Notes under the pieces: generated by a model
Told to the model about the DNA's origin: nothing
Seen by the model: only the letters and a program-made list of their open reading frames with translations
Database searches by the model: none
Shown here: in pieces, positions 1 to 5,969 of the stretch
Numbering within the stretch: the stretch's first letter is position 1
Layout of the letters: each line of letters begins with the position of its first letter
Position numbers and translations under genes: made by a program
Source of the DNA: a virus
Strand: one strand, 5' to 3'
Virus record (IMG/VR): IMGVR_UViG_3300010373_000052
Location: 1 to 58,198 of that record
Length of the DNA: 58,198 bases

Positions 1-139
1 CCACGCCGCATCTCTCACCGCATCTCTCACCGCAGCCCCCGCCGCATCCCCCGCCGCAGCCCCCGCCGCAGCCCCCGCCGCAGCCCTCACCGCATCCCAC
101 GCCGCATCTCTCACCGCATCCCACGCCGCAGCCCCCTGC
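1..139. repeat. GC-rich tandem repeat encoding an Ala-rich tail
   Basis: About 12 imperfect 12-nt units of the type ccgc(a/t)gccccc / ccgcatctctca / ccgcatcccacg on the + strand. Read on the minus strand each unit gives four residues of the form (D/G)AA(V/G/W). The units are multiples of three, so gain or loss of a unit would keep the frame. Such a tract is slippage-prone and likely length-variable. Confidence 0.7.
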
Positions 140-591
140 TTGCGAGCTTCTTCCAGTGTGGGCATCGCAGATTTGGCCGTCTGCCTTGACACGACTGGCG
201 GCAACGACCGCACCGCTTGGGCGACCTCGGTGCAACCGGCCAACTCCAGCCAGGCTGGCGTCTGAACTCGGATGAACCAATCCGCCGCCATCCACGCGCG
301 CTTGCTCTCCTGCGCCTTCGTTCCCTTCGTGCCGATCAACTTGGGCAGGTAGGGCTTAAGCCGTTGCCTGCCTTCATCGTCCAGCGCGTCGTTCCACGAC
401 CGCATGAACGCCGAGATGACCGGACTGGCACATTTGGGACGGTCACTCCACGGCTCACCGGCCAGGTAGCTGACGACTTCCATCGCGCACGCCCCTTCCT
501 CCAGGTTGGCGTGCCCTCCGCTCTTTAGCAGAATGTCGTCCAGGATAGACAGGCGGTCCTCGATCAATGTCATTTCGTTCCCCTTCGTCAT
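1..591 (-). CDS. Alanine-rich repeat protein, N-terminal part (runs off left edge)
   Basis: The ATG at 591 follows directly after the stop of the upstream gene (TAG at 592-594). A second in-frame ATG lies at 573. The first ~150 residues are a non-repetitive acidic/helical domain. After a Lys-Gln-Gly hinge the protein becomes an Ala-rich repeat built from units such as WDAVRDAA and AAGAAAGDAA, still open at position 1. Exactly 197 codons fit, so the frame continues at 58198, where 40 more codons end in TGA. If the window is circular the full protein is 237 aa. It resembles in style the other Ala-repeat protein at 10195..10851. Function unknown; last gene reached in this direction of the early operon within the window. 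Confidence 0.7.
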   Translation of the reverse strand, partial: MTKGNEMTLIEDRLSILDDILLKSGGHANLEEGACAMEVVSYLAGEPWSDRPKCASPVISAFMRSWNDALDDEGRQRLKPYLPKLIGTKGTKAQESKRAWMAADWFIRVQTPAWLELAGCTEVAQAVRSLPPVVSRQTAKSAMPTLEEARKQGAAAWDAVRDAAWDAVRAAAGAAAGAAAGDAAGAAVRDAVRDAAW

Positions 592-852
592 CTAAAGCCC
601 CGTCTCCTCTCTGATGGCCTTCAGCTTCGATCCTGCGGCTCTGATGAGCTCCACTGGCACCTCGGCAGCTTCTTCGACTTCGCGGGGCACAGCGGCGCTC
701 AGACGGGCCAATAGTTCGACGTTCTCCTCGGCCAGCGTCTGGTTGGCGCGCCTGGCGACTTTCAGCTTCCGCTGGAGCTTCAGCAGTTGTTCGAGGCGGA
801 TCCGGTCGAAGGCTGCGTAGGTGAACTGGGTGGCGAGGGACTCGACGGTCAC
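592..852 (-). CDS. Small coiled-coil protein of unknown function (86 aa)
   Basis: The GTG at 852 overlaps the stop of the methylase gene upstream (GTGA). AGAGGTGG lies a few bases before it and serves as the ribosome site. The protein is almost entirely helical, with heptad-like Leu spacing around residues 15-50 (EQLLKLQRKL, EENVELLARL), so a coiled coil is likely. The segment EVPVELIRAAG near the C-terminus recurs in similar form (EVPVELITRSAG) in the protein at 1492..1836, including at DNA level. No known family recognised. Confidence 0.75.
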   Translation of the reverse strand: MTVESLATQFTYAAFDRIRLEQLLKLQRKLKVARRANQTLAEENVELLARLSAAVPREVEEAAEVPVELIRAAGSKLKAIREETGL

Positions 853-1319
853 GCGTCCCACCTCTTGGTTTGACGGTCGTACAAGACGATGCTTCCGGCC
901 GTCGCCACGTTCAGGCAGTACCGGCTGGTGAAAGAGACCAAGTGCTCGCAGTGATCCTGCGCCTGGCGAGACAGCGAGCCGTCCTCGGGACCCAACAGGT
1001 AAAGCGCCCGCTCTGGGTGATAGAAGGACTCCAACGGTTTGGCGTCGTCCGTCAACTCCACTCCGACGAGCGGCACGTCATATGGTCGGTGGGTTGCGAA
1101 GTCAAGCCAGTCGGCGTAGCTGAAGCAGGGAATATTGCGCCACGACTTGCACACATCGGCAGCCTCCCGCTGGAAGCGCTGGCCCACGGTGAACACATAC
1201 GCCGCCCCGAAGCACACCGCTGAGCGCCAGAGGGTTCCAAGGTTGGCGGGTGTCTTGCCCCGCTCGATGCCGATAGCGCACCAGCCACGACTCTCTCGCG
1301 CAACGGACTTGACGGTCAT
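849..1319 (-). CDS. SpoU/TrmH-type RNA 2'-O-methyltransferase (156 aa)
   Basis: Members of this family transfer methyl from S-adenosylmethionine to ribose 2'-OH of rRNA or tRNA, using a trefoil-knot fold. All three family motifs are visible: motif 1 around residue 20 (GKTPANLGTLWRSA), motif 2 near residue 105 (YLLGPEDGSLS), motif 3 near residue 135 (CLNVATAGSIVLYDR). The length (156 aa) fits the catalytic core alone, as in TrmL-like enzymes without an added RNA-binding domain. The ATG at 1319 overlaps the preceding stop (ATGA), which fixes the start. The target cannot be told from sequence; a phage copy could modify host tRNA or rRNA, or protect against tRNA cleavage. Confidence 0.88.
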   Translation of the reverse strand: MTVKSVARESRGWCAIGIERGKTPANLGTLWRSAVCFGAAYVFTVGQRFQREAADVCKSWRNIPCFSYADWLDFATHRPYDVPLVGVELTDDAKPLESFYHPERALYLLGPEDGSLSRQAQDHCEHLVSFTSRYCLNVATAGSIVLYDRQTKRWDA

Positions 1320-1495
1320 AGGAAGTGGCTCCAGCACGCTTGCCCCTCCCCGCCTTCGCAGATCGGGCAACCCTCGTTGTGACGCCAGTGGATGTGGCTC
1401 CCCAGCGCCTGCCACGTCTTGAAGGGCTGGGCGCAGTAAGGGCAGCGTGGCGTCGTCCGCTCATCGCTGTTCGACCGCGGCAGGGTTTCAGTCAT
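1316..1495 (-). CDS. Zinc-finger mini-protein (59 aa)
   Basis: The ATG at 1495 overlaps the stop of the preceding gene (ATGA) and has AGGAG seven bases upstream. The translation contains CPYC, then HIHWRH, then CPIC and a further Cys near the end. This is a C2H2-like finger (CPYC-x13-H-x4-H) followed by a second Cys pair. Its own stop overlaps the methylase start. Probably a nucleic-acid- or protein-binding early protein; no family assigned. Confidence 0.75.
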   Translation of the reverse strand: MTETLPRSNSDERTTPRCPYCAQPFKTWQALGSHIHWRHNEGCPICEGGEGQACWSHFL

Positions 1496-1836
1496 CGCAA
1501 CTCCTTCTCAATCGTCCCGTCCAGCCAATCCTCGGGTGCTTCCTCGTCGTTGACTGCCGGGGAAAGTGACGCTGGGGCATCTGAGTCCCCCACCTCCCGT
1601 GAGAAGTGCAGCAAGACGTCACCTTCCCCGGCGAAGTGTGGTCGCTCGTCACCTTCCCCGGCAGACCTTGTGATGAGTTCGACTGGCACCTCAGGCGTTG
1701 CGACAAACTCGCAAGCGTGCGTGAGGTTCCCGCTGGGGAGCACGTGCCACCAGTAGTCCGGCTCTACGGCGCTTTGGGCTATGGGCTGGTGGCAATGGCG
1801 GCAGAGCTGGTCGGGGACGAGTCGGCCTTGGGTCAC
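1492..1836 (-). CDS. Hypothetical protein with N-terminal Cys pair (114 aa)
   Basis: GTG start at 1836 overlaps the previous stop (GTGA). An N-terminal CRHCHQ motif and a later Cys suggest metal binding. The middle holds EVPVELITRSAG, shared with the protein at 592..852, followed by two copies of AGEGD from a short DNA repeat (CGTCACCTTCCCCGGC). The tail is acidic (NDEEAPEDWLDG). Function unknown. Confidence 0.7.
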   Translation of the reverse strand: MTQGRLVPDQLCRHCHQPIAQSAVEPDYWWHVLPSGNLTHACEFVATPEVPVELITRSAGEGDERPHFAGEGDVLLHFSREVGDSDAPASLSPAVNDEEAPEDWLDGTIEKELR

Positions 1837-2159
1837 GTCGGCTCCCTCATCAGCATGTCCTCGAGCGTTGACAAAGCCGAGCCGTCGCGGACTTCCTTGG
1901 CGGTGAACACCAGGACTGTCCAGCCGTGCGTGGCGGCCAGCGTCATCTTCTCGGCGTCACGCGCCACGCCCCATCCGCGATTGTGTGCCCCATGGGTCCA
2001 CGTGCCCCCGTGGATTTCGACGGCCAGCATCCGGTCGGGGTAGGCGAAGTCGAACCTGTACTTGCGCGGCTTGGCGAAAACCAGCTCGCGCTCAGGGGTT
2101 GGCAGACCGGCCCAGTCGATTTGGCGGGCGAAGTCGGCTTCGAGGTCGGACTTGCTCAC
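1833..2159 (-). CDS. VSR/DUF559-like PD-(D/E)XK endonuclease (108 aa)
   Basis: The protein has the signature of short restriction-fold nucleases: FDFAYPDRMLAVEIHGG near residues 36-52 gives the D...E-x-H core (cf. DUF559 and very-short-patch-repair enzymes, where E-x-(K/H) follows a beta hairpin). It is followed by WGVARDAEKMTLAATHGW and the hydrophobic strand TVLVFT, also typical. GTG start at 2159 overlaps the upstream stop. Expected role: DNA nicking or resolution during replication/recombination. Family assignment is by motif only. Confidence 0.75.
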   Translation of the reverse strand: MSKSDLEADFARQIDWAGLPTPERELVFAKPRKYRFDFAYPDRMLAVEIHGGTWTHGAHNRGWGVARDAEKMTLAATHGWTVLVFTAKEVRDGSALSTLEDMLMREPT

Positions 2160-2512
2160 TGGCGACGCTCCCTATCTCGCTGCAAATCCTCAGCGCGCAT
2201 CTTCGCTGCACGACCAGCCCCCTCTTCGATCAGTCGCCTCGCGGTGTCCTTGAAATCGTCCGGCATCCCAACCTTTCCGGCCACCTGGGGAGACCGAGAG
2301 CCCAGCCGGGTCATGGACTCCTGCGAGTGCATCTTGTGGTTCGGGTTACAAGCAATGCATGGAACCCAGTCGTGGATGCCCTGCTGATCACCTGGCGTCT
2401 GGTCGATGTACCCCGGCAAGTCAGAGCCCGCGCAGCGGGCGCACGTCGACCGCGGACGAACCGAGCGGTTCCGCTCGTCCTCCCAGAAGATGTCACGTTC
2501 AGCGGGAGGCAA
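2156..2512 (-). CDS. Hypothetical protein with CxxC pairs (118 aa)
   Basis: Start is a TTG at 2512 with AGGAGGA five bases upstream, overlapping the preceding gene by 14 nt. Two pairs, CARC and CIAC, with intervening and following His (WVPCIACNPNHKMH) look like a zinc site resembling HNH-type Cys/His scaffolds, but no full HNH is present. The C-terminus is a long charged helix (DLQRDRERRQ). Located beside the replication gene. Confidence 0.65.
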   Translation of the reverse strand: MPPAERDIFWEDERNRSVRPRSTCARCAGSDLPGYIDQTPGDQQGIHDWVPCIACNPNHKMHSQESMTRLGSRSPQVAGKVGMPDDFKDTARRLIEEGAGRAAKMRAEDLQRDRERRQ

Positions 2513-3179
2513 AGCGTCCTCCTGGGAGTCGGTTACGCATCCAGTTCTTCCAGGCGGCGTCGAAGTCCCGGTAGGCCTTGCCGCTGGCAGCGCTGTAATC
2601 CCGGAAGGCCTGCAGTTCGATCATGGGGTTGACGTGGTTGCGGCCGGGCTGCTCTTTCCACCACCTGATGGATTCCTCGCTAGGTCTCCAATCGGCGGGC
2701 ACAACGCTCCCCCGCTTGCGGGGGGCTACGGGGGGTTTATCTGTATCTGTTTCTGCTTCTGTCTCTGGGGGCGTTACATCCTCGACAGTCGCGACCGTTA
2801 CATCACCGTTACTTCCGAGCTTCTTAGCCCTGTGACGTGCGACTCTCTCGGACGCGTCGTCAGATTCGTACTGACGAGCGCACCAGTTGGGAAGAAACCA
2901 CGAGCCCAAATCCGTGTCGCGTTCCATCATCCCGAGGTCACACATGCGGTTGATTCCCTTACTCACGTCGGCCGACTTCATCCCGGCGTAGTCCGCCAAG
3001 TCGGTGTCCGTGAACGGCACCCTCTCCGAGACGAGCAGCCAGCCGGGGCGACAGGACTCCCTGGACGCCGACAGGATGGCCACCCACAGCCACCGTTCGC
3101 TTGGCGTGAGACGCCGCATCTTGGGGTCTCGCATGGCCTCGACGTAGAACCGAAACCAAGGCCGCTTTGGTGGCGCCAC
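2499..3179 (-). CDS. Replisome organiser / DnaD-DnaT-like replication protein (226 aa)
   Basis: N-terminal ~100 residues form a winged-helix layout (RRLTPSERWLWVAILSAS, LADYAGMKSADVSKGINRMCDLGMM) as in phage replisome-organiser N-terminal domains. A low-complexity acidic linker follows (TEAETDTDK). The C-terminal part (WKEQPGRNHVNPM, AFRDYSAASGKAYRDFDAAW) resembles the DnaT/DnaD-type tail that recruits helicase. No polymerase or helicase gene is visible, so this protein probably directs host replication proteins to the phage origin. GTG start directly after the WhiB gene stop. Confidence 0.75.
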   Translation of the reverse strand: MAPPKRPWFRFYVEAMRDPKMRRLTPSERWLWVAILSASRESCRPGWLLVSERVPFTDTDLADYAGMKSADVSKGINRMCDLGMMERDTDLGSWFLPNWCARQYESDDASERVARHRAKKLGSNGDVTVATVEDVTPPETEAETDTDKPPVAPRKRGSVVPADWRPSEESIRWWKEQPGRNHVNPMIELQAFRDYSAASGKAYRDFDAAWKNWMRNRLPGGRFASR

Positions 3180-3428
3180 TCACGCAGCTCCCTTCTTCTG
3201 TCTGTTCCTTGCGGTGAGGAGCTTCCGGCGCGCCCCGTGGCCCAGGCCACCCCAGATGCCATCCAGGTTGAGGTCCGCCATGGCGTACTCCAAGCAGTCG
3301 TTACGCACGGTGCAGCGCGCGCAGACGGTCTTGGCGGCAACCCTCGCATTGGCGTCCCAGCGGGCGGGGACGAAGAGGTTGGGGTCGAGGCCCTTGCATT
3401 CGGCGTAGTGGAACCAGTGGGAGGTCAC
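3180..3428 (-). CDS. whiB: WhiB-family Fe-S transcription regulator (82 aa)
   Basis: The family binds a [4Fe-4S] cluster and contacts the sigma factor in actinobacteria. Visible: a first Cys in the YAECKG motif, then VCARCTVRNDC giving the C-x2-C-x5-C group, the G(I/V)WGG turn (DGIWGGLGHG), and a basic C-terminus (RRKLLTARNRQKK) for DNA contact. GTG start overlaps the upstream stop (GTGA). Phage WhiB proteins can compete with host WhiB2 (known for mycobacteriophage TM4 WhiBTM4). It restricts the host to actinobacteria. Confidence 0.93.
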   Translation of the reverse strand: MTSHWFHYAECKGLDPNLFVPARWDANARVAAKTVCARCTVRNDCLEYAMADLNLDGIWGGLGHGARRKLLTARNRQKKGAA

Positions 3429-3790
3429 GTGGCCACCAAGTCTCGGCCCCTGCGCGCGTACTCGTTCCACGCCTCCCGACACGGCTCGCACAGCTCCTGG
3501 CCGCTCCTTCGATGCCGCATGGCCCCGGCCGGTGTGCCGCATCTGGCGGTCACCTGCGGGACGACGGGCTTCATGAACACGTGAACCTGGTAGTCCACGC
3601 GGCAGACGGGGCAGCGGAAGATGGCCGAGCACTCATCCGCGATGACCTTGCCCTCGGTGAGCGGCTCCATTTGGCCGTGCTCGGGGCACGTGGCGCGGAG
3701 GTAGTAGCCCGTTGGCGGGATAATGCCGGGGTCGCGTATGTACTCAACGTCGCGCTCCCAACCGGGGAGCCGGAACTGTCTGTCGCTCAT
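3425..3790 (-). CDS. Cys-rich zinc-ribbon protein (121 aa)
   Basis: ATG at 3790 preceded by GGGAG. Contains CPEHG, CPVC, and near the C-terminus CGTPAGAMRHRRSGQELC-EPC, a Cys/His motif seen repeatedly in actinophage and actinobacterial mini-proteins (Cys, HRR, then CxxC). Likely two metal sites. Its stop overlaps the whiB start, suggesting coupled translation. Function unknown. Confidence 0.75.
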   Translation of the reverse strand: MSDRQFRLPGWERDVEYIRDPGIIPPTGYYLRATCPEHGQMEPLTEGKVIADECSAIFRCPVCRVDYQVHVFMKPVVPQVTARCGTPAGAMRHRRSGQELCEPCREAWNEYARRGRDLVAT

Positions 3791-3835
3791 GCGTTCTCCC
3801 GTCAGGTCCAGAGGAGGGATGTTCTTAACGACTGG

Positions 3836-3976
3836 CTATCGCGGGTGTTTCCGGAATCGTCGGAGCCACGCCCCAAATCCCCACACGGGCTGGCTGTGGG
3901 CCACGTGGTCCCGATGTCGGTCGATGGCCACGCAGCGCCCACGGAGGCCGTGTACGGGGCACACGTCGTCGTTCAT
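3836..3976 (-). CDS. Small basic protein (46 aa)
   Basis: ATG at 3976 overlaps the stop of the membrane peptide upstream (ATGA). The N-terminus has Cys/His spaced DVCPVHGLRGRC, resembling half a zinc knuckle; the C-terminus is aromatic and basic (WGFGAWLRRFRKHPR). Ends in TAG about 45 nt before the next gene. Unknown function. Confidence 0.55.
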   Translation of the reverse strand: MNDDVCPVHGLRGRCVAIDRHRDHVAHSQPVWGFGAWLRRFRKHPR

Positions 3977-4074
3977 CGCGGGTGCTTCCAGCCGCGGTGG
4001 CCAGCGACGGACAGCAGGAGGCCGTAGAGGGCCACGCCGAAGCAGAAGATGGCGAGGATGGTCGTCAGAGTCAT
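3973..4074 (-). CDS. Single-pass membrane peptide (33 aa)
   Basis: Start ATG at 4074 shares a base with the upstream stop (TGATG) and its own stop overlaps the next start. One hydrophobic helix covers residues 4-25 (ILAIFCFGVALYGLLL) followed by a basic tail, so N-out/C-in topology is expected. Retained because of perfect coupling on both sides, but very short. Confidence 0.55.
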   Translation of the reverse strand: MTLTTILAIFCFGVALYGLLLSVAGHRGWKHPR

Positions 4075-4721
4075 CAGAACGGCACCTCGATCGGCAGGCG
4101 GTTGGGTCGCTTCGCTCTCGCGCCGCATGCACAGCGCACCCGAACGACGTCTGGTTCGACTCCATCGACCCGCCACTCGTGGCCGTGCGGCGGCTTGGGC
4201 AGGATGACGGCGTAGTGGTACTCCCAACCCTCATGCGTCTGCTGCCCCGGCACTTGCCGCAGCACCCCGGCCTCGACGAGGGCGTCGACAAAACCCTGGG
4301 GATCGTCGAGAATGTGGACCGGCCGCATCGAGCCCCGGTTCGTCGACGCCCTGCGCGCCAGCCTGGCCGCACTGGACGAGGAGGCGACGTCGTGAACAAC
4401 AAGGATCGGCTCGACCCGTTTGCCAACTGGCTGAAGGATCCGGCGAAAGCGATGTGGCCCTACTTCGCGGTCTCCCCGTGCGTCGTAGTCCTGCACGAAG
4501 GCGCGGGCGTCGGTGATGGACTCCAGGACGATGTCCACGGCTATTCCAGCGAGGAAGTACCGGGCGTTGGCGTCGAGGCGAGCGTGAGCGTGACCCAGTT
4601 CCCGTAGCTTGAGTGCGTTCTCGCCTCCGAATGCTTTGACGACCCTTCTGACCAGTGCCTCTCGGGCTTCGTCGTCGCAGATGCAGAGCGTGTTCCCGCA
4701 ATCGGGGCAGTAGCCGGTCAC
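4074..4721 (-). CDS. Hypothetical protein with terminal zinc motifs (215 aa)
   Basis: GTG at 4721 overlaps the upstream stop. Begins with a tight zinc motif (YCPDCGNTLCICDDE) and ends with a second Cys pair (VRCACGARAKRP). The middle is helical (FLAGIAVDIVLESITD). A Ser/Ala-rich hinge near residue 120 followed by MRPVHILDDPQGFVDAL raises the alternative of two genes, the second starting near 4331, but no good ribosome site is seen there. Function unknown. Confidence 0.65.
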   Translation of the reverse strand: MTGYCPDCGNTLCICDDEAREALVRRVVKAFGGENALKLRELGHAHARLDANARYFLAGIAVDIVLESITDARAFVQDYDARGDREVGPHRFRRILQPVGKRVEPILVVHDVASSSSAARLARRASTNRGSMRPVHILDDPQGFVDALVEAGVLRQVPGQQTHEGWEYHYAVILPKPPHGHEWRVDGVEPDVVRVRCACGARAKRPNRLPIEVPF

Positions 4722-4996
4722 GGCGTCACCGCCACAAACCACACGACAACACCACCGACCAGGGGGATGACGACGCTGACCAGCACCTGTAAGAACGGGG
4801 CCATCCCACTGGACCACGTGGCCCAGTAGAGGAACGAGGCGAACACCGCCACGACGACGAGCGCGGCGGACACCTGTCCGTCCTCACCCTTCCACCGCGT
4901 GGTGGTCGTGGTCCCCTTCTTGCGCCACGCCAGCCAGACGATGAGGGCCAGCGGGAAGCCGAGGACGGCCTTGACGATGTTGCCGAGGCTGGTCAC
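4718..4996 (-). CDS. Small membrane protein, three TM helices (92 aa)
   Basis: GTG at 4996 overlaps the upstream stop. Hydrophobic segments at about residues 7-25 (LGFPLALIVWLAW), 43-58 (VSAALVVVAVFASFLY) and 68-90 (VLVSVVIPLVGGVVVWF), with a Thr/Lys loop (KKGTTTTTRWK) between the first two. It lies in the early operon, so a lysis role is less likely than an exclusion or host-envelope role. No family recognised. Confidence 0.7.
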   Translation of the reverse strand: MTSLGNIVKAVLGFPLALIVWLAWRKKGTTTTTRWKGEDGQVSAALVVVAVFASFLYWATWSSGMAPFLQVLVSVVIPLVGGVVVWFVAVTP

Positions 4997-5157
4997 GCGA
5001 CACCTCCCTTGGCGTTGGCGAAGTACCAGTGCCCACGTGCCGCGAGCCTGGCGTTCTCCTCCATCCGCAGCTCGAGCTTCCACGTGTGCTGTCGGCACTC
5101 AGCCACCCACAGGTCGAACTCCGCGTCGTAGTGGACGGGGATGCAACTGGTGGTCAT
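4993..5157 (-). CDS. Hypothetical protein (54 aa)
   Basis: ATG at 5157 shares one base with the stop of the recombination gene (TGATG); the stop overlaps the next GTG. Two Cys (SCIP, AECRQH) and many aromatics; mostly acidic N-terminus and basic helical C-terminus (EENARLAARGHWY). Unknown. Confidence 0.6.
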   Translation of the reverse strand: MTTSCIPVHYDAEFDLWVAECRQHTWKLELRMEENARLAARGHWYFANAKGGVA

Positions 5158-5969
5158 CAAAACGGCTCCTCACCGGTAGGTTGCGACGACGCGGACTCGG
5201 TGACTGCGTCCGGCAGCTTCCAGCCGCCCTCGATGGCTTCGGTAAGCCACGTGCCGGATTTCCAGTCGAGTTCCTCAGCGTTGACGCCAAACAGGTGGAG
5301 TGCGGCGAGGTTGGCGTCCACGTCCCTCCCGCGGGAGATGGCCCACAGCCGCCGCACCTTGCCCTCCGAGAGCTTCTCTAGCGACTCGTCGTAGCGGGGC
5401 TGTGGCTTTCCCTTGCTGGGTTCCTTCAGCTCCCCCGTCTCGGGATCGTGCGCCGGTTGGGGGGCACGTCGCACGGTTCCCTGGGCTCGGCGGTTCGTCG
5501 TGGAGCCGTTGCCGTTGGCTGGCAGTACGTTCGTCGCCTTGTCCTCGGAGTGCCCGGATTCCAACCCGTCCTTGGCCCACAGATCCAGCGCCACACCGAA
5601 GCGCATGGCAGCGTTGCGGAGCGCGTCTCCGATCCGCTCCTTCATCGAAGGCCCGTCGCCTACGCCGAGGCGCGTTACCCCGCAGACCGTCAGCCGAATC
5701 CACAGGTTGCCCTCGCGGTCGAGGGCGGGCAGGCCCGATGCGTCAAGGGACAGGGGCTCCCACGTCCACTCCGGGTCGACGCTCAACAGCCGGTCGGTCA
5801 CGGCAGCGTGGCCGACGAAGTCCAAGTGCGCGGCGGGTAGGCCGTGGTAGCCACTGCAGACGTCGCACTTGCCCTTGGGCGAGTCCTTTTTGTACGGCTT
5901 GGGCAAGATCCCGACGGTGCCGGGCGGGAACGGCTCCCGCAGCTTTTCGAGTCGTTGATCCTCGGCCAT
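5157..5969 (-). CDS. Rad52-superfamily single-strand annealing protein (270 aa)
   Basis: Annealing proteins of this class pair complementary single strands made by a phage exonuclease. The N-terminal half (FPPGTVGILPKPYKK, a CDVC pair, VDPEWTWEPL, GVGDGPSMKERIGDALRNAA MRFG split across a helix) matches the conserved core of phage Rad52/22-like and DdrA-like proteins; the C-terminal ~100 residues are a charged, proline-rich linker plus a short helical domain. It sits immediately downstream of the exonuclease gene (TGATG overlap), the standard exo-annealase pair. ATG at 5969. Confidence 0.75.
   Translation of the reverse strand: MAEDQRLEKLREPFPPGTVGILPKPYKKDSPKGKCDVCSGYHGLPAAHLDFVGHAAVTDRLLSVDPEWTWEPLSLDASGLPALDREGNLWIRLTVCGVTRLGVGDGPSMKERIGDALRNAAMRFGVALDLWAKDGLESGHSEDKATNVLPANGNGSTTNRRAQGTVRRAPQPAHDPETGELKEPSKGKPQPRYDESLEKLSEGKVRRLWAISRGRDVDANLAALHLFGVNAEELDWKSGTWLTEAIEGGWKLPDAVTESASSQPTGEEPF

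Noticed and set aside
1-139. CRISPR array
   Set aside because: Repeats are 12-nt triplet-phased units inside a coding frame without spacers; no cas genes exist (the Cas4-like fold at 5969 belongs to a phage exonuclease).
4331-4426. Separate gene starting at the internal Met of 4074..4721
   Set aside because: No Shine-Dalgarno and no overlap pattern at that point, while all neighbours use coupled starts; kept as one gene with a caveat.
3836-4426. 196-codon minus frame upstream of the 46-aa gene
   Set aside because: Only the last 46 codons have a coupled start; the upstream part is the shadow of 4074..4721.
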